From Streptomyces nitrosporeus (lineage in GTDB: Bacteria; Actinomycetota; Actinomycetes; Streptomycetales; Streptomycetaceae), in NCBI RefSeq assembly GCF_008704555.1, contig NZ_CP023702.1, positions 6,486,001 to 6,550,000 of the forward strand: a stretch of 64,000 bases of DNA, given 5' to 3'. Position 1 is the stretch's first letter, and every line of letters begins with the position of its first letter. The notes beneath the pieces were generated by a model, which did no database searches, was not told the origin of the DNA, and saw only the letters and a program-made list of their open reading frames with translations. The translations under genes and the position numbers were made by a program. Below are positions 45,116 to 57,901 of this stretch, in pieces.

Positions 45116-45547
45116 GTGGCTGCCCGTAACAAGGCCCGCAAACGCGCCTTCCAGATCCTCTTCGAGGCCGATCAGCGCGGGGCGTCCGTGCGAGACGTCC
45201 TCGCGGACTGGGTGCGGCTCTCGCGGACCGACGAGCGTCAGCCGCCGGTCGGCGAGTTCACGATGGAACTCGTCGAGGGGTACGCGCAGTACGCGGACCG
45301 GATCGACGATCTCATCGTCACCTACGCCGTGGACTGGGAGCTGGACCGTATGCCGGTCGTCGACCGGAACATCCTGCGGCTCGGTGCCTACGAGCTGATC
45401 TGGATGGACTCCACCCCGGACGCCGTGGTGATCGACGAGGCCGTCCAGCTCGCCAAGGAGTTCTCCACCGACGACTCCCCGTCCTTCGTGAACGGCCTGC
45501 TGGCCCGCTTCAAGGACCTCAAGGCGAACCTGCGCCGCGAGCAGTAG
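45116..45547 (+). CDS. nusB: Transcription antitermination factor NusB
   Basis: A 143-residue all-helical RNA-binding protein that joins S10 in rRNA antitermination. The start ARNKARKRAFQILFEADQRG and the DRMPVVDRNILRLGAYEL segment are diagnostic. The GTG lies two bases after the efp stop, so translation is coupled. It is followed by one of the strongest hairpins in the window. Confidence 0.96.
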   Translation: MAARNKARKRAFQILFEADQRGASVRDVLADWVRLSRTDERQPPVGEFTMELVEGYAQYADRIDDLIVTYAVDWELDRMPVVDRNILRLGAYELIWMDSTPDAVVIDEAVQLAKEFSTDDSPSFVNGLLARFKDLKANLRREQ

Positions 45548-45565
45548 CCCGCGGGGCGTACGCCG

Positions 45566-45607
45566 GCCGAAGGGCCCACGGCCGTCACCGGCCGTGGGCC
45601 CTTCGGC
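45566..45607 (+). terminator. Terminator after nusB
   Basis: A 19-bp perfect stem (45566-45584 with 45589-45607) and a TCAC loop. Confidence 0.85.
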
Positions 45608-45661
45608 GTACCGGGCCTCGCGCGGCCCCTCCCGGCCGCACGAGGGCCCCGGGAGCGGCGA

Positions 45662-45704
45662 ACGCCGGGCAGGCGGGGCGGTGCGCCCCGGGCCTGCCCG
45701 GCGT
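45662..45704 (-). terminator. Nested hairpin, probable bldD terminator
   Basis: A 13-bp outer stem (45662-45674 with 45692-45704) encloses a 6-bp inner stem (45675-45680 with 45684-45689). It lies 22 bases past the minus-strand bldD stop. Confidence 0.7.
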
Positions 45705-45726
45705 CCTGGTACTGCGTGGGGCCCGC

Positions 45727-46227
45727 TCAGCCCTCGTCGTGGGCGACGGCGCGGCGCGCGTCGGCGTCCAGCACACCCCAGCTGATCAGCTGCTCGGTGA
45801 GCACGGACGGCGACTGGTCGTAGATCACGGCCAGGGTGCGCAGGTCGTCCTGGCGGATCGACAGGACCTTGCCGTTGTAGTCGCCGCGCTGGCTCTGGAT
45901 CGTCGCCGCGTAACGCTGGAGGGGGCCTGCCTTCTCCGGCGGGACGTGGGCGAGGCGCTCCAGGTCGAGGACGAGCTTCGGCGGCGGCTCGGCGGCACCG
46001 CCCGGCGTCGTGCCGGGCAGGAGCTCCTGCACCGGGACGCCGTAGAAGTCCGCCAGCTCGGCGAGTCGCTGCACGGTCACGGCGCGGTCGCCGCGCTCGT
46101 ACGAACCGACCACGACGGCCTTCCAGCGGCCCTGCGACTTCTCCTCCACGCCGTGGAGGGAGAGGCCCTGCTGGGTGCGGATGGCGCGGAGTTTGGCCCC
46201 GAGCTGCTTTGCGTATTCGCTGGACAT
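45727..46227 (-). CDS. bldD: Developmental transcriptional regulator BldD
   Basis: A 166-residue master repressor of Streptomyces sporulation genes. The ATG at 46227 gives the known start MSSEYAKQLGAKLRAIR; the frame extends 8 codons upstream. An XRE-type helix-turn-helix occupies about 8-63. The C-terminal domain holds the c-di-GMP signature RGD-x8-RQDD, so dimerisation by the second messenger should be normal. The sequence is nearly that of S. coelicolor apart from the last few residues. A BldD-type site lies 52-62 bases upstream of the start. Its presence is the best single pointer to the genus. Confidence 0.97.
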   Translation of the reverse strand: MSSEYAKQLGAKLRAIRTQQGLSLHGVEEKSQGRWKAVVVGSYERGDRAVTVQRLAELADFYGVPVQELLPGTTPGGAAEPPPKLVLDLERLAHVPPEKAGPLQRYAATIQSQRGDYNGKVLSIRQDDLRTLAVIYDQSPSVLTEQLISWGVLDADARRAVAHDEG

Positions 46228-46278
46228 AAGGCTCCCCGGACGCTGGAACATTCTGCGGTTGGACCGCGAGACTGGTAA

Positions 46279-46289
46279 CTCACTGTGAG
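46279..46289. promoter_or_regulatory. Probable BldD autoregulatory site
   Basis: CTCACTGTGAG is a perfect 11-base palindrome holding the GTGA/TCAC half-sites of BldD boxes. BldD is known to repress its own promoter. Confidence 0.6.
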
Positions 46290-46377
46290 GTTACGCAGCG
46301 TTACCTGGTCGCGTCAAGCCGAGAAGGTCCGGACCGCGGCCCCGGGGGGCCCTGCCCGGGGCCCGCGCGGGCCCTGG

Positions 46378-46383
46378 TAACGT
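46378..46383 (+). promoter_or_regulatory. Possible -10 box of the pyr operon
   Basis: TAACGT, 16 bases before the PyrR hairpin. Transcription would start near 46390, so the whole hairpin would be in the mRNA leader. Confidence 0.4.
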
Positions 46384-46398
46384 GGACGACGCAATTTC

Positions 46399-46440
46399 GA
46401 CGTCCTTTAACCACCGTCCCGTGAGGCGGAGAAGGAGGTC
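46399..46440 (+). promoter_or_regulatory. PyrR-binding hairpin that masks the pyrR ribosome site
   Basis: 46399-46407 pairs with 46432-46440 (8 of 9 pairs), which contains the AAGGAGG Shine-Dalgarno of pyrR. Above an asymmetric internal loop, CCG (46414-46416) pairs with CGG (46427-46429) around a 10-nt loop TCCCGTGAGG. That loop matches the conserved PyrR recognition pattern UCC-N-G-N-GAGG. UMP-loaded PyrR should stabilise the hairpin and block translation of its own operon. Confidence 0.75.
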
Positions 46441-46448
46441 CGTTTCTT

Positions 46449-47033
46449 ATGGACGCACAGCACGACCACCCCGGCAACGCCGCCAGGCCCGTTCTGGAGG
46501 CACCCGACATCGCCCGGGTGCTCACCCGCATCGCCCACGAGATCGTCGAACGCGCCAAGGGCGCCGACGACGTGGTGCTGCTCGGCATCCCGACGCGAGG
46601 GGTCTTCCTCGCCCGCCGTGTCGCGGCGAAGCTGGAGGAGATCACCGGCCGCGCCGTGCCGGTCGGATCGCTCGACATCACGATGTACCGCGACGACCTG
46701 CGCATGCGCCCCGCGCGCGCCCTCGCCCGCACCGACATCCCCGGCGACGGCGTCGAGGGCCGGCTGGTCGTCCTCGTCGACGACGTGCTCTTCTCCGGCC
46801 GCACGATCCGCGCCGCGCTCGACGCGCTGGGTGACATCGGCAGGCCCCGGGCCGTGCAGCTCGCCGTCCTCGTCGACCGCGGCCACCGCGAGCTCCCGAT
46901 CCGCGCGGACTACGTCGGCAAGAACCTCCCCACCTCCCTCCGGGAGACGGTCAAGGTCCAGCTCGCCGAGGAGGACGGCCGCGACGCCGTGCTGCTCGGT
47001 GTGAAGCGGACCGCCCCGGCCGGCGAGCGATAG
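46449..47033 (+). CDS. pyrR: Bifunctional pyr operon regulator / uracil phosphoribosyltransferase
   Basis: A 194-residue PRTase-fold RNA-binding regulator. The PRPP loop VVLVDDVLFSGRT and the basic strand RDDLRMRPARALARTDI used in RNA contact are present. The ATG at 46449 is 10 bases from AAGGAGG, which is itself paired in the leader hairpin. The C-terminal end (GVKRTAPAGER) is unremarkable. A 92-base gap before pyrB is longer than the overlaps seen elsewhere in the operon. Confidence 0.96.
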   Translation: MDAQHDHPGNAARPVLEAPDIARVLTRIAHEIVERAKGADDVVLLGIPTRGVFLARRVAAKLEEITGRAVPVGSLDITMYRDDLRMRPARALARTDIPGDGVEGRLVVLVDDVLFSGRTIRAALDALGDIGRPRAVQLAVLVDRGHRELPIRADYVGKNLPTSLRETVKVQLAEEDGRDAVLLGVKRTAPAGER

Positions 47034-47125
47034 CTTCCCGCACGTTCGTACGCCTTTGTGGCGGTGCGACGGCTTCGCACGCGCCCGCATGCCTGATTCC
47101 TCCATATCTACGGAGACCCTCCCAG

Positions 47126-48142
47126 ATGCTGTGCTCTCCCGGGGACACCTCCCGGACCCCCCGCCACCTCATCTCGGCCGCCGATCTCACCCGTGACGAC
47201 GCCGTCCTGATCCTCGACACCGCGGAGGAGATGGCCCGGGTCGCGGACCGGCCGATCAAGAAGCTCCCCACCCTGCGCGGCCGTACCGTCGTCAACCTCT
47301 TCTTCGAGGACTCGACGCGTACCCGCATCTCCTTCGAGGCGGCCGCCAAGCGGCTCTCCGCGGACGTCATCAACTTCTCCGCGAAGGGCTCCTCCGTCTC
47401 CAAGGGCGAGTCGCTCAAGGACACCGCCCTGACCCTGGAGGCGATGGGCGCCGACGCCGTCGTCATCCGGCACGGCTCCTCCGGCGCCCCTTACCGCCTG
47501 GCCACCTCGGGCTGGATCGACGGAGCCGTCGTCAACGCCGGTGACGGGACGCACGAGCACCCCACCCAGGCCCTGCTGGACGCCTTCACCATCCGCCGCC
47601 GGCTGGTCGGGGCCGACGCCGGCCTCGGCAAGGACCTCGAAGGCCGCCGGGTCACGATCGTCGGCGACGTCCTGCACAGCCGGGTCGCCCGGTCCAACGT
47701 CCACCTGCTGACCACGCTCGGCGCCGAGGTCACGCTGGTCGCCCCGCCCACCCTCGTACCGGTCGGCGTGGAGGGGTGGCCCTGCGAGGTCAGCTACAGC
47801 CTGGACGAGGTGCTCCCGGCGTCGGACGCCGTCATGATGCTGCGGGTGCAGCGCGAACGGATGAACGCCGCGTACTTCCCGACCGAGCGCGAGTACTCCC
47901 GCCGCTACGGCCTCGACGGGCTGCGCATGGCGAAGATGCCCGAGCACGCCGTCGTGATGCACCCCGGGCCGATGAACCGCGGCATGGAGATCACCGCCGA
48001 GGTCGCCGACTCCGGCCGCTGCACCGCCGTCGAACAGGTCGCCAACGGCGTCTCCATCCGCATGGCCGTCCTCTACCTGCTGCTGGGCGGTTCCGAGACC
48101 GCCCTGCCGTCCGCCGCCGCCCGTACCGAGGAGAACAAGTAA
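47126..48142 (+). CDS. pyrB: Aspartate carbamoyltransferase, catalytic subunit
   Basis: A 338-residue enzyme joining carbamoyl phosphate and aspartate. The carbamoyl phosphate motif STRTR is at 63-67, and HPTQALLD and MHPGPMNRG follow. The ATG at 47126 has GGAG upstream and adds about 11 residues (MLCSPGDTSRT) before the usual PRHLISAADL start. No pyrI gene accompanies it. pyrC begins two bases after the stop. Confidence 0.95.
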   Translation: MLCSPGDTSRTPRHLISAADLTRDDAVLILDTAEEMARVADRPIKKLPTLRGRTVVNLFFEDSTRTRISFEAAAKRLSADVINFSAKGSSVSKGESLKDTALTLEAMGADAVVIRHGSSGAPYRLATSGWIDGAVVNAGDGTHEHPTQALLDAFTIRRRLVGADAGLGKDLEGRRVTIVGDVLHSRVARSNVHLLTTLGAEVTLVAPPTLVPVGVEGWPCEVSYSLDEVLPASDAVMMLRVQRERMNAAYFPTEREYSRRYGLDGLRMAKMPEHAVVMHPGPMNRGMEITAEVADSGRCTAVEQVANGVSIRMAVLYLLLGGSETALPSAAARTEENK

Positions 48143-48144
48143 CC

Positions 48145-49431
48145 ATGAGCAAGATCCTGATCCGCGGCGCGAAGATCCTCGGCGGCGAGCCGGCCGACGT
48201 CCTCATCGACGGTGAGACCATCGCCCGGGTCTCCACCGGCATCGAGGCCGGCGACGCCACCGTGATCGAGGCGGAGGGCCGCGTCCTGCTGCCCGGCCTC
48301 GTCGACCTCCACACCCACCTGCGCGAGCCCGGCCGCGAGGACTCCGAGACCGTCCTCACCGGGACCAGGGCCGCGGCGGCGGGCGGCTTCACCGCCGTCC
48401 ACGCCATGGCCAACACCTTCCCCGTCGCCGACACCGCCGGCGTGGTCGAGCAGGTCTGGCGGCTCGGCAGGGAGTCCGGCTACTGCGACGTGCAGCCCGT
48501 CGGCGCCGTCACCGTCGGCCTGGAGGGCAAGCAGCTCGCCGAACTCGGCGCCATGCACGACTCCGCGGCCGGTGTGAAGGTCTTCTCCGACGACGGCAAG
48601 TGCGTCGACGACGCCGTGATCATGCGCCGGGCCCTGGAGTACGTGAAGGCCTTCGACGGCGTCGTCGCCCAGCACGCCCAGGAACCCCGCCTCACCGAGG
48701 GCGCCCAGATGAACGAGGGCGTCGTCTCGGCCGAGCTCGGCCTCGGCGGCTGGCCCGCCGTCGCCGAGGAGTCGATCATCGCCCGCGACGTGCTGCTCGC
48801 CGCACACGTCGGTTCCCGCGTGCACATCTGCCACCTGTCGACCGCCGGCTCCGTCGAGATCGTCCGCTGGGCCAAGTCCAAGGGCTGGAACGTCACCGCC
48901 GAGGTCACCCCGCACCACCTGCTCCTCACCGACGAGCTGGTGCGGTCCTACGACCCGGTCTACAAGGTCAACCCGCCGCTGCGCACCGAGGCCGACGTGA
49001 TGGCCCTGCGCGAGGCGCTCGCCGACGGCACGATCGACTGCGTCGCCACCGACCACGCCCCGCACCCGCACGAGGACAAGGACTGCGAGTGGGCCGCCGC
49101 CGCCATGGGCATGGTCGGCCTGGAGACCGCGCTCTCCGTCGTCCAGCACACCATGGTGGACACCGGCCTCATCGACTGGGCGGGCGTCGCCGACCGCATG
49201 TCCGTCCGCCCCGCGGCCATCGGCCGGCTCGGCGGACACGGCCGGCCCGTCTCGGCGGGTGAGCCCGCCAACCTCACCCTGGTCGATCCGTCATACCGTG
49301 GAGCAGTGGACCCCGCGGGCTTCGCCTCCCGCAGCCGCAACACCCCCTACAAGGGCCGCGAGCTGCCGGGACGCGTCACCCACACCTTCCTGCGGGGCCG
49401 TGCCACGGTCGTCGACGGGAAGCTCGCGTGA
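48145..49431 (+). CDS. pyrC: Dihydroorotase
   Basis: A 428-residue class I dihydroorotase of the amidohydrolase fold. Metal ligands H56 and H58 lie in VDLHTHLREPG, later ligands in HICHLST and ATDHAPH. It closes carbamoyl aspartate to dihydroorotate and usually associates with PyrB. The stop overlaps the next gene (GTGA). Confidence 0.96.
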   Translation: MSKILIRGAKILGGEPADVLIDGETIARVSTGIEAGDATVIEAEGRVLLPGLVDLHTHLREPGREDSETVLTGTRAAAAGGFTAVHAMANTFPVADTAGVVEQVWRLGRESGYCDVQPVGAVTVGLEGKQLAELGAMHDSAAGVKVFSDDGKCVDDAVIMRRALEYVKAFDGVVAQHAQEPRLTEGAQMNEGVVSAELGLGGWPAVAEESIIARDVLLAAHVGSRVHICHLSTAGSVEIVRWAKSKGWNVTAEVTPHHLLLTDELVRSYDPVYKVNPPLRTEADVMALREALADGTIDCVATDHAPHPHEDKDCEWAAAAMGMVGLETALSVVQHTMVDTGLIDWAGVADRMSVRPAAIGRLGGHGRPVSAGEPANLTLVDPSYRGAVDPAGFASRSRNTPYKGRELPGRVTHTFLRGRATVVDGKLA

Positions 49432-50006
49432 CAACACTGAACACCCTCCACCAACTGGCCGCCGAGCAGAGGTCGGCCGAGGTGACGGACTGGTCCGCCC
49501 GCGTCAGCTGGGTCATCGGCCTGGCGGTCTTCATCGCCTTCGTCTACTGGCTGATGCGCCAGGGATGGAAATGGCGCGGAAGCCTCCAGTCCGGCCTGCC
49601 CGCCCTCGCCACCACCCCCGAAGGATTCGCCGACCGCGAGCCCCTGCTCACGCTCAGCGGCCGCTACCACGCCTCGACGACCGCCGGACAGTGGCTCGAC
49701 CGGATCGTCGCGCACGGCCTCGGCACCCGCAGCCGGGCCGAGCTCACCCTCACCGGCGAGGGCCTCGACGTCCGCCGCCCCGGAGCCGCCGACTTCTTCG
49801 TCCCGGCCGGCGCCCTGCGCGAAGCCCGGCTCGACAAGGCGCTCGCCGGGAAGGTCCTGCCCGAGGGCGGCCTCCTGGTCATCACCTGGGCCCACGGCGA
49901 GACCCTGATCGACTCCGGGTTCCGCTCCGACCACGCGGCCGAGCACCAGGCCTGGGTCGACGCCGTCAACCACCTCACCAGCACTACGGAAGGCACCGCA
50001 CGATGA
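49428..50006 (+). CDS. PH-like membrane protein within the pyr operon
   Basis: A 192-residue protein. One helix (26-43) near the N-terminus, then a basic WKWRG stop, and a cytoplasmic part that looks like a small beta-rich PH-type domain (LTGEGLDVRRPGAADFFVPAGALREARLD). GTG 49428 overlaps pyrC and its stop overlaps carA, so it is translated as part of the operon. It has no known role in pyrimidine synthesis; it could tether the early pathway enzymes to the membrane, but that is speculation. It is a fixed member of the Streptomyces operon. Confidence 0.8.
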   Translation: MTTLNTLHQLAAEQRSAEVTDWSARVSWVIGLAVFIAFVYWLMRQGWKWRGSLQSGLPALATTPEGFADREPLLTLSGRYHASTTAGQWLDRIVAHGLGTRSRAELTLTGEGLDVRRPGAADFFVPAGALREARLDKALAGKVLPEGGLLVITWAHGETLIDSGFRSDHAAEHQAWVDAVNHLTSTTEGTAR

Positions 50007-51137
50007 CGACCTCCACCCGGGGAGCCGGAAAAGCTCCCGCCGTACTCGTCCTGGAGGACGGCCGCTCCTTCCGCGGCCGCGCCTACGGGGCCGTGGGGGA
50101 GACCTTCGGCGAGGCCGTGTTCTCCACCGGGATGACCGGCTACCAGGAGACACTGACCGATCCCTCCTACCACCGCCAGGTCGTCGTCATGACGGCCCCG
50201 CACGTCGGCAACACCGGCGTGAACGACGAGGACGCCGAGTCCAAGCGGATCTGGGTCTCCGGATACGTCGTACGCGACCCCGCGCGCGTCCCGTCCAACT
50301 GGCGCTCCCGCCGCTCCCTGGACGAGGAACTCGCCGCCCAGGGCGTCGTCGGCATCAGCGGCATCGACACCCGCGCCCTCACCCGCCACCTGCGCGAGCG
50401 CGGCGCCATGCGCGTCGGCATCTTCTCCGGCAACGCAGTCCAGGACGAGGGCGTACTCCTCGCCAAGGTCCGCCAGGCCCCGGAGATGAAGGGCGCCGAC
50501 CTCTCCGCGGAGGTCGCCACCGAGCAGGCCTACGTCGTCCCCGCCGCCGGCACGAAGAAGTTCACCGTCGCCGCGATCGACCTCGGCATCAAGGGCATGA
50601 CCCCGCACCGCATGGCCGAGCGCGGCATCGAGGTGCACGTCCTGCCCGCCACCGCCACCCTCGACGAGGTCTACGCGGTGCGGCCCGACGGCGTCTTCTT
50701 CTCCAACGGCCCCGGCGACCCCGCGACCGCCGACCACCCCGTCGCCCTCATGCGGGGCGTCCTGGAGCGGAAGACCCCGCTCTTCGGCATCTGCTTCGGC
50801 AATCAGATCCTGGGCCGCGCCCTCGGCTTCGGCACCTACAAGCTGAAGTACGGCCACCGCGGCATCAACCAGCCCGTGCAGGACCGCACGACGGGCAAGG
50901 TCGAGGTCACCGCGCACAACCACGGCTTCGCCGTCGACGCCCCCCTCGACAAGGTCTCCGACACGGAGTTCGGCCGCGCCGAGGTCTCCCACGTCTGCCT
51001 GAACGACCAGGTGGTCGAGGGCCTCCAGCTGCTCGACCAGCCGGCCTTCAGCGTCCAGTACCACCCCGAGGCCGCCGCCGGCCCGCACGACGCCGCGTAC
51101 CTCTTCGACCGCTTCGTATCCCTGATGGAGGGCCAGC

Positions 51138-51145
<8 letters not shown>
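50003..51145 (+). CDS. carA: Carbamoyl-phosphate synthase, small (glutaminase) subunit
   Basis: A 380-residue subunit that releases ammonia from glutamine for CarB. The class I triad is C264 (GICFGNQ) with H354 and E356 (QYHPEAA). The N-terminal CarA domain shows FSTGMTGYQETLTDPSY. The ATG overlaps the previous stop (ATGA). It overlaps carB by eight bases, keeping the two subunits in step. Confidence 0.97.
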
Positions 51146-54445
<3,300 letters not shown>

Positions 54446-54446
<1 letters not shown>

Positions 54447-54670
54447 GGGCTGTCCCGTACTTCCTGGTGGGCGTGCGACGACAGTCACGGCACCTCGCGG
54501 CGTTGGCGGAACGTCCGCATACTCCCCCAGTGGCTTCGCCCGGGGGTACCCCCATACGTATGCGGACGCCCCTTCGCCTTGCGATGTTCCCCCACAGCCT
54601 GAACGGTGCGGGAGGGACCCCCACCGTCTGACGCCGCACGCCGATCCACCACGCATTACGGGACAACCCC
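54446..54670. mobile_element. MITE-like element inserted between carB and pyrD
   Basis: A 225-bp non-coding element. Its ends, 54446-54459 (AGGGCTGTCCCGTA) and 54657-54670 (TACGGGACAACCCC), are inverted repeats with two mismatches over 14 bases. The inside has no transposase and is rich in short palindromes (for example around GCATAC...GTATGC). A divergent reverse-oriented copy lies at 5628-5849. The termini look like those of IS elements common in Streptomyces, so an IS transposase could mobilise it in trans. No clear target duplication is seen. Confidence 0.8.
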
Positions 54671-54684
54671 TAGGAAAGCCCGGC

Positions 54685-54712
54685 AGGGGGACACCGGAAA
54701 CGGTGTCCCCCT
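54685..54712 (+). terminator. Hairpin directly upstream of pyrD
   Basis: A perfect 12-bp stem (54685-54696 with 54701-54712) capped by a GAAA tetraloop, 19 bases before the pyrD start. It could end carB transcription or act as an attenuator or mRNA stabiliser for pyrD-pyrF. Confidence 0.65.
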
Positions 54713-54731
54713 CTTCATGAGGACACCCGAG

Positions 54732-55837
<1,106 letters not shown>

Positions 55838-55841
<4 letters not shown>

Positions 55842-56677
55842 CCCCCGAACCCTTCGGCGCCCGGCTGCGCCACGCCATGGACACCCGCGGACCGCTCTGC
55901 GTCGGCATCGACCCGCACGCCTCGCTCCTCACCTCCTGGGGCCTGGGCGACGACGTCGCGGGCCTGGAGCGCTTCACCCGTACGGTCGTCGAGGCCCTCG
56001 CCGACCGGGTCGCGGTGCTCAAGCCGCAGTCCGCGTTCTTCGAGCGCTTCGGCTCGCGCGGCATCGCCGTGCTGGAGAAGGCCGTCGAGGAGGCGCGGGC
56101 CGCCGGGGCGCTGGTCCTGATGGACGCCAAGCGCGGTGACATCGGCTCCACGATGGCCGCCTACGCGGCCACCTACCTCGACAAGGACTCCCCGCTCTTC
56201 TCCGACGCGGTCACCCTCTCGCCGTACCTCGGCTTCGGCTCGCTGCGCCCGGCGCTGGACGCCGCCGCGGTCTCCGGCGCGGGGGTCTTCGTCCTCGCCC
56301 TCACCTCCAACCCGGAGGGCCCCGAGGTCCAGCGGGCCACCGCCGCGGACGGCCGGCCGCTGGCCCAGGTGATGCTGGACCACATGGCCGCCGAGAACGC
56401 CGGGGCGACGCCGCTCGGATCCGTCGGCGCGGTGGTCGGCGCCACCCTGGCCGACGCCGGGGTTGACCTGGCGGTCAACGGCCCGCTGCTGGCCCCCGGC
56501 ATCGGCGCCCAGGGCGCCACGCCGGCGGATCTGCCCCGCGTCTTCGGCGCCGCGGTGCGCAACGTGGTGCCCAGCGTGAGCCGGGGCGTGCTGCGCCACG
56601 GGCCGGACGCGTCAGGGCTGCGCGAAGCCGCAGCACGGTTCGCGGACGAGGTCCGAACGGCCGTGCCGGAAAGCTGA
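55838..56677 (+). CDS. pyrF: Orotidine 5'-phosphate decarboxylase (type 2)
   Basis: A 279-residue TIM-barrel enzyme making UMP, the last step of the pathway. The catalytic motif MDAKRGDIGSTM starts at residue 95 (D96, K98, D101). Its length and sequence place it in the longer actinobacterial type. GTG 55838 overlaps the pyrD stop. A true intrinsic terminator with a T-tract follows. Confidence 0.95.
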
Positions 56678-56738
56678 CCATGCCACGTAACAGCGGGTTG
56701 ACGGAATCCTGACCAAAAAACAGGGTTGTTATGTCCGG

Positions 56739-56772
56739 AAAGTCCCGGTCGGCGGAGGCTGACCAGGACTTT
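56739..56772 (+). terminator. Intrinsic terminator of the pyr operon
   Basis: A 12-bp stem (56739-56750 with 56761-56772) with one C-A mismatch and a 10-nt loop, followed by a T-rich TCGTTCATT tail. Confidence 0.75.
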
Positions 56773-56785
56773 TCGTTCATTCTCG

Positions 56786-56814
56786 CTGACTCAGGCGGCC
56801 ATGGCCGCTAGTCT
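56786..56814 (+). promoter_or_regulatory. Probable promoter of the sIHF gene
   Basis: CTGACT (56786-56791) and TAGTCT (56809-56814), 17-bp spacer, 108 bases before the start. Confidence 0.4.
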
Positions 56815-56921
56815 CCGTCGAGAGCCGACGAGTACAACTCGTCCGTTGCTCACCAGGTGGGGAGCCATGGGGTTTCCCGCCGGTCCGTATCCGACAGATC
56901 GACATCCGAGGTGACGTAGGC

Positions 56922-57245
56922 GTGGCTCTTCCGCCCCTTACCCCTGAACAGCGCGCAGCCGCGCTCGAAAAGGCCGCCGCGGCTCGCCGGGAGCGGGCCG
57001 AGGTCAAGAATCGACTCAAGCACTCCGGCGCCTCGCTCCAAGAGGTCATCAAGCAGGGCCAGGAGAACGACGTCATCGGCAAGATGAAGGTCTCCGCTCT
57101 TCTCGAGTCCCTGCCGGGCGTGGGCAAGGTCCGCGCCAAGCAGATCATGGAGCGGCTCGGTATCTCCGAGAGCCGGCGGGTCCGGGGTCTCGGCTCCAAC
57201 CAGATCGCATCCCTGGAGCGTGAGTTCGGCGGCACCGCCGCCTGA
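56922..57245 (+). CDS. Integration host factor, actinobacterial type (sIHF)
   Basis: A 107-residue nucleoid-associated protein. It is basic and helical, with a helix-two-turns-helix DNA-binding core around LPGVGKVRAKQIM (64-76). The Streptomyces and mycobacterial proteins bind DNA without strict sequence preference and affect topology, sporulation and antibiotic output. The GTG at 56922 follows GAGGTGA. The sIHF-gmk-rpoZ order is the same as in mycobacteria (mihF-gmk-rpoZ). Confidence 0.95.
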   Translation: MALPPLTPEQRAAALEKAAAARRERAEVKNRLKHSGASLQEVIKQGQENDVIGKMKVSALLESLPGVGKVRAKQIMERLGISESRRVRGLGSNQIASLEREFGGTAA

Positions 57246-57246
57246 C

Positions 57247-57268
57247 GTTCTCAGGCACTCCTGAGAAC
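57247..57268 (+). terminator. Small hairpin between sIHF gene and gmk
   Basis: A 9-bp perfect stem (57247-57255 with 57260-57268) and a CACT loop. It lies right against the gmk -10 box. Confidence 0.5.
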
Positions 57269-57271
57269 CTG

Positions 57272-57277
57272 GATAAT
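57272..57277 (+). promoter_or_regulatory. -10 box for a leaderless gmk mRNA
   Basis: GATAAT followed by 6 bases and the ATG of gmk; no ribosome site is present. Confidence 0.45.
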
Positions 57278-57283
57278 CGCTCC

Positions 57284-57901
57284 ATGGCTGCAACATCCCG
57301 GGGGACGTCCCCCGTACCCCCGGACGTACGTCCGCGGCTGACCGTGCTCTCCGGCCCCTCAGGGGTCGGCAAGAGCACGGTCGTCGCCCATATGCGCTCG
57401 GTCCACCCCGAGGTCTGGCTCTCGGTCTCCGCCACGACGCGCAAGCCGCGACCCGGCGAACGCGACGGTGTGCACTACTTCTTCGTGGACGACGAGGAGT
57501 TCGACAAGCTGATCGCCAACGGCGAGCTGCTGGAGTGGGCCGAGTTCGCCGGCAACCGGTACGGCACGCCGCGCCGGGCCGTGCTCGACCGCCTGGAGGC
57601 GGGCGAGCCGGTACTGCTGGAGATCGACCTCCAGGGCGCCCGGCTGGTCCGCCAGTCGATGCCCGAGGCGCGGCTGGTCTTCCTGGCCCCGCCCAGCTGG
57701 GAGGAGCTGGTGCGCCGGCTCACCGGCCGGGGCACCGAGGCCCCGGACGTGATCGAGCGCAGGCTCGCCGCGGCGAGGACCGAGCTGGCCGCCGAGGCGG
57801 AGTTCGACACCACGCTCGTCAACACCTCCGTCGAGGACGTGGCGCGCGAGCTGCTAACGTTGATGCTGCAGGCTTCCGGCCTCTCCGGCACCGGCGACTG
57901 A
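57284..57901 (+). CDS. gmk: Guanylate kinase
   Basis: A 205-residue kinase turning GMP into GDP. P-loop GPSGVGKST (24-32), GMP-binding SATTRKPRPGERDGVHYFF, and DLQGARLVR complete the family pattern. It supplies GDP to the same pool used by RelA. Translation probably starts from a leaderless mRNA at ATG 57284. rpoZ follows after 174 bases. Confidence 0.96.
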   Translation: MAATSRGTSPVPPDVRPRLTVLSGPSGVGKSTVVAHMRSVHPEVWLSVSATTRKPRPGERDGVHYFFVDDEEFDKLIANGELLEWAEFAGNRYGTPRRAVLDRLEAGEPVLLEIDLQGARLVRQSMPEARLVFLAPPSWEELVRRLTGRGTEAPDVIERRLAAARTELAAEAEFDTTLVNTSVEDVARELLTLMLQASGLSGTGD

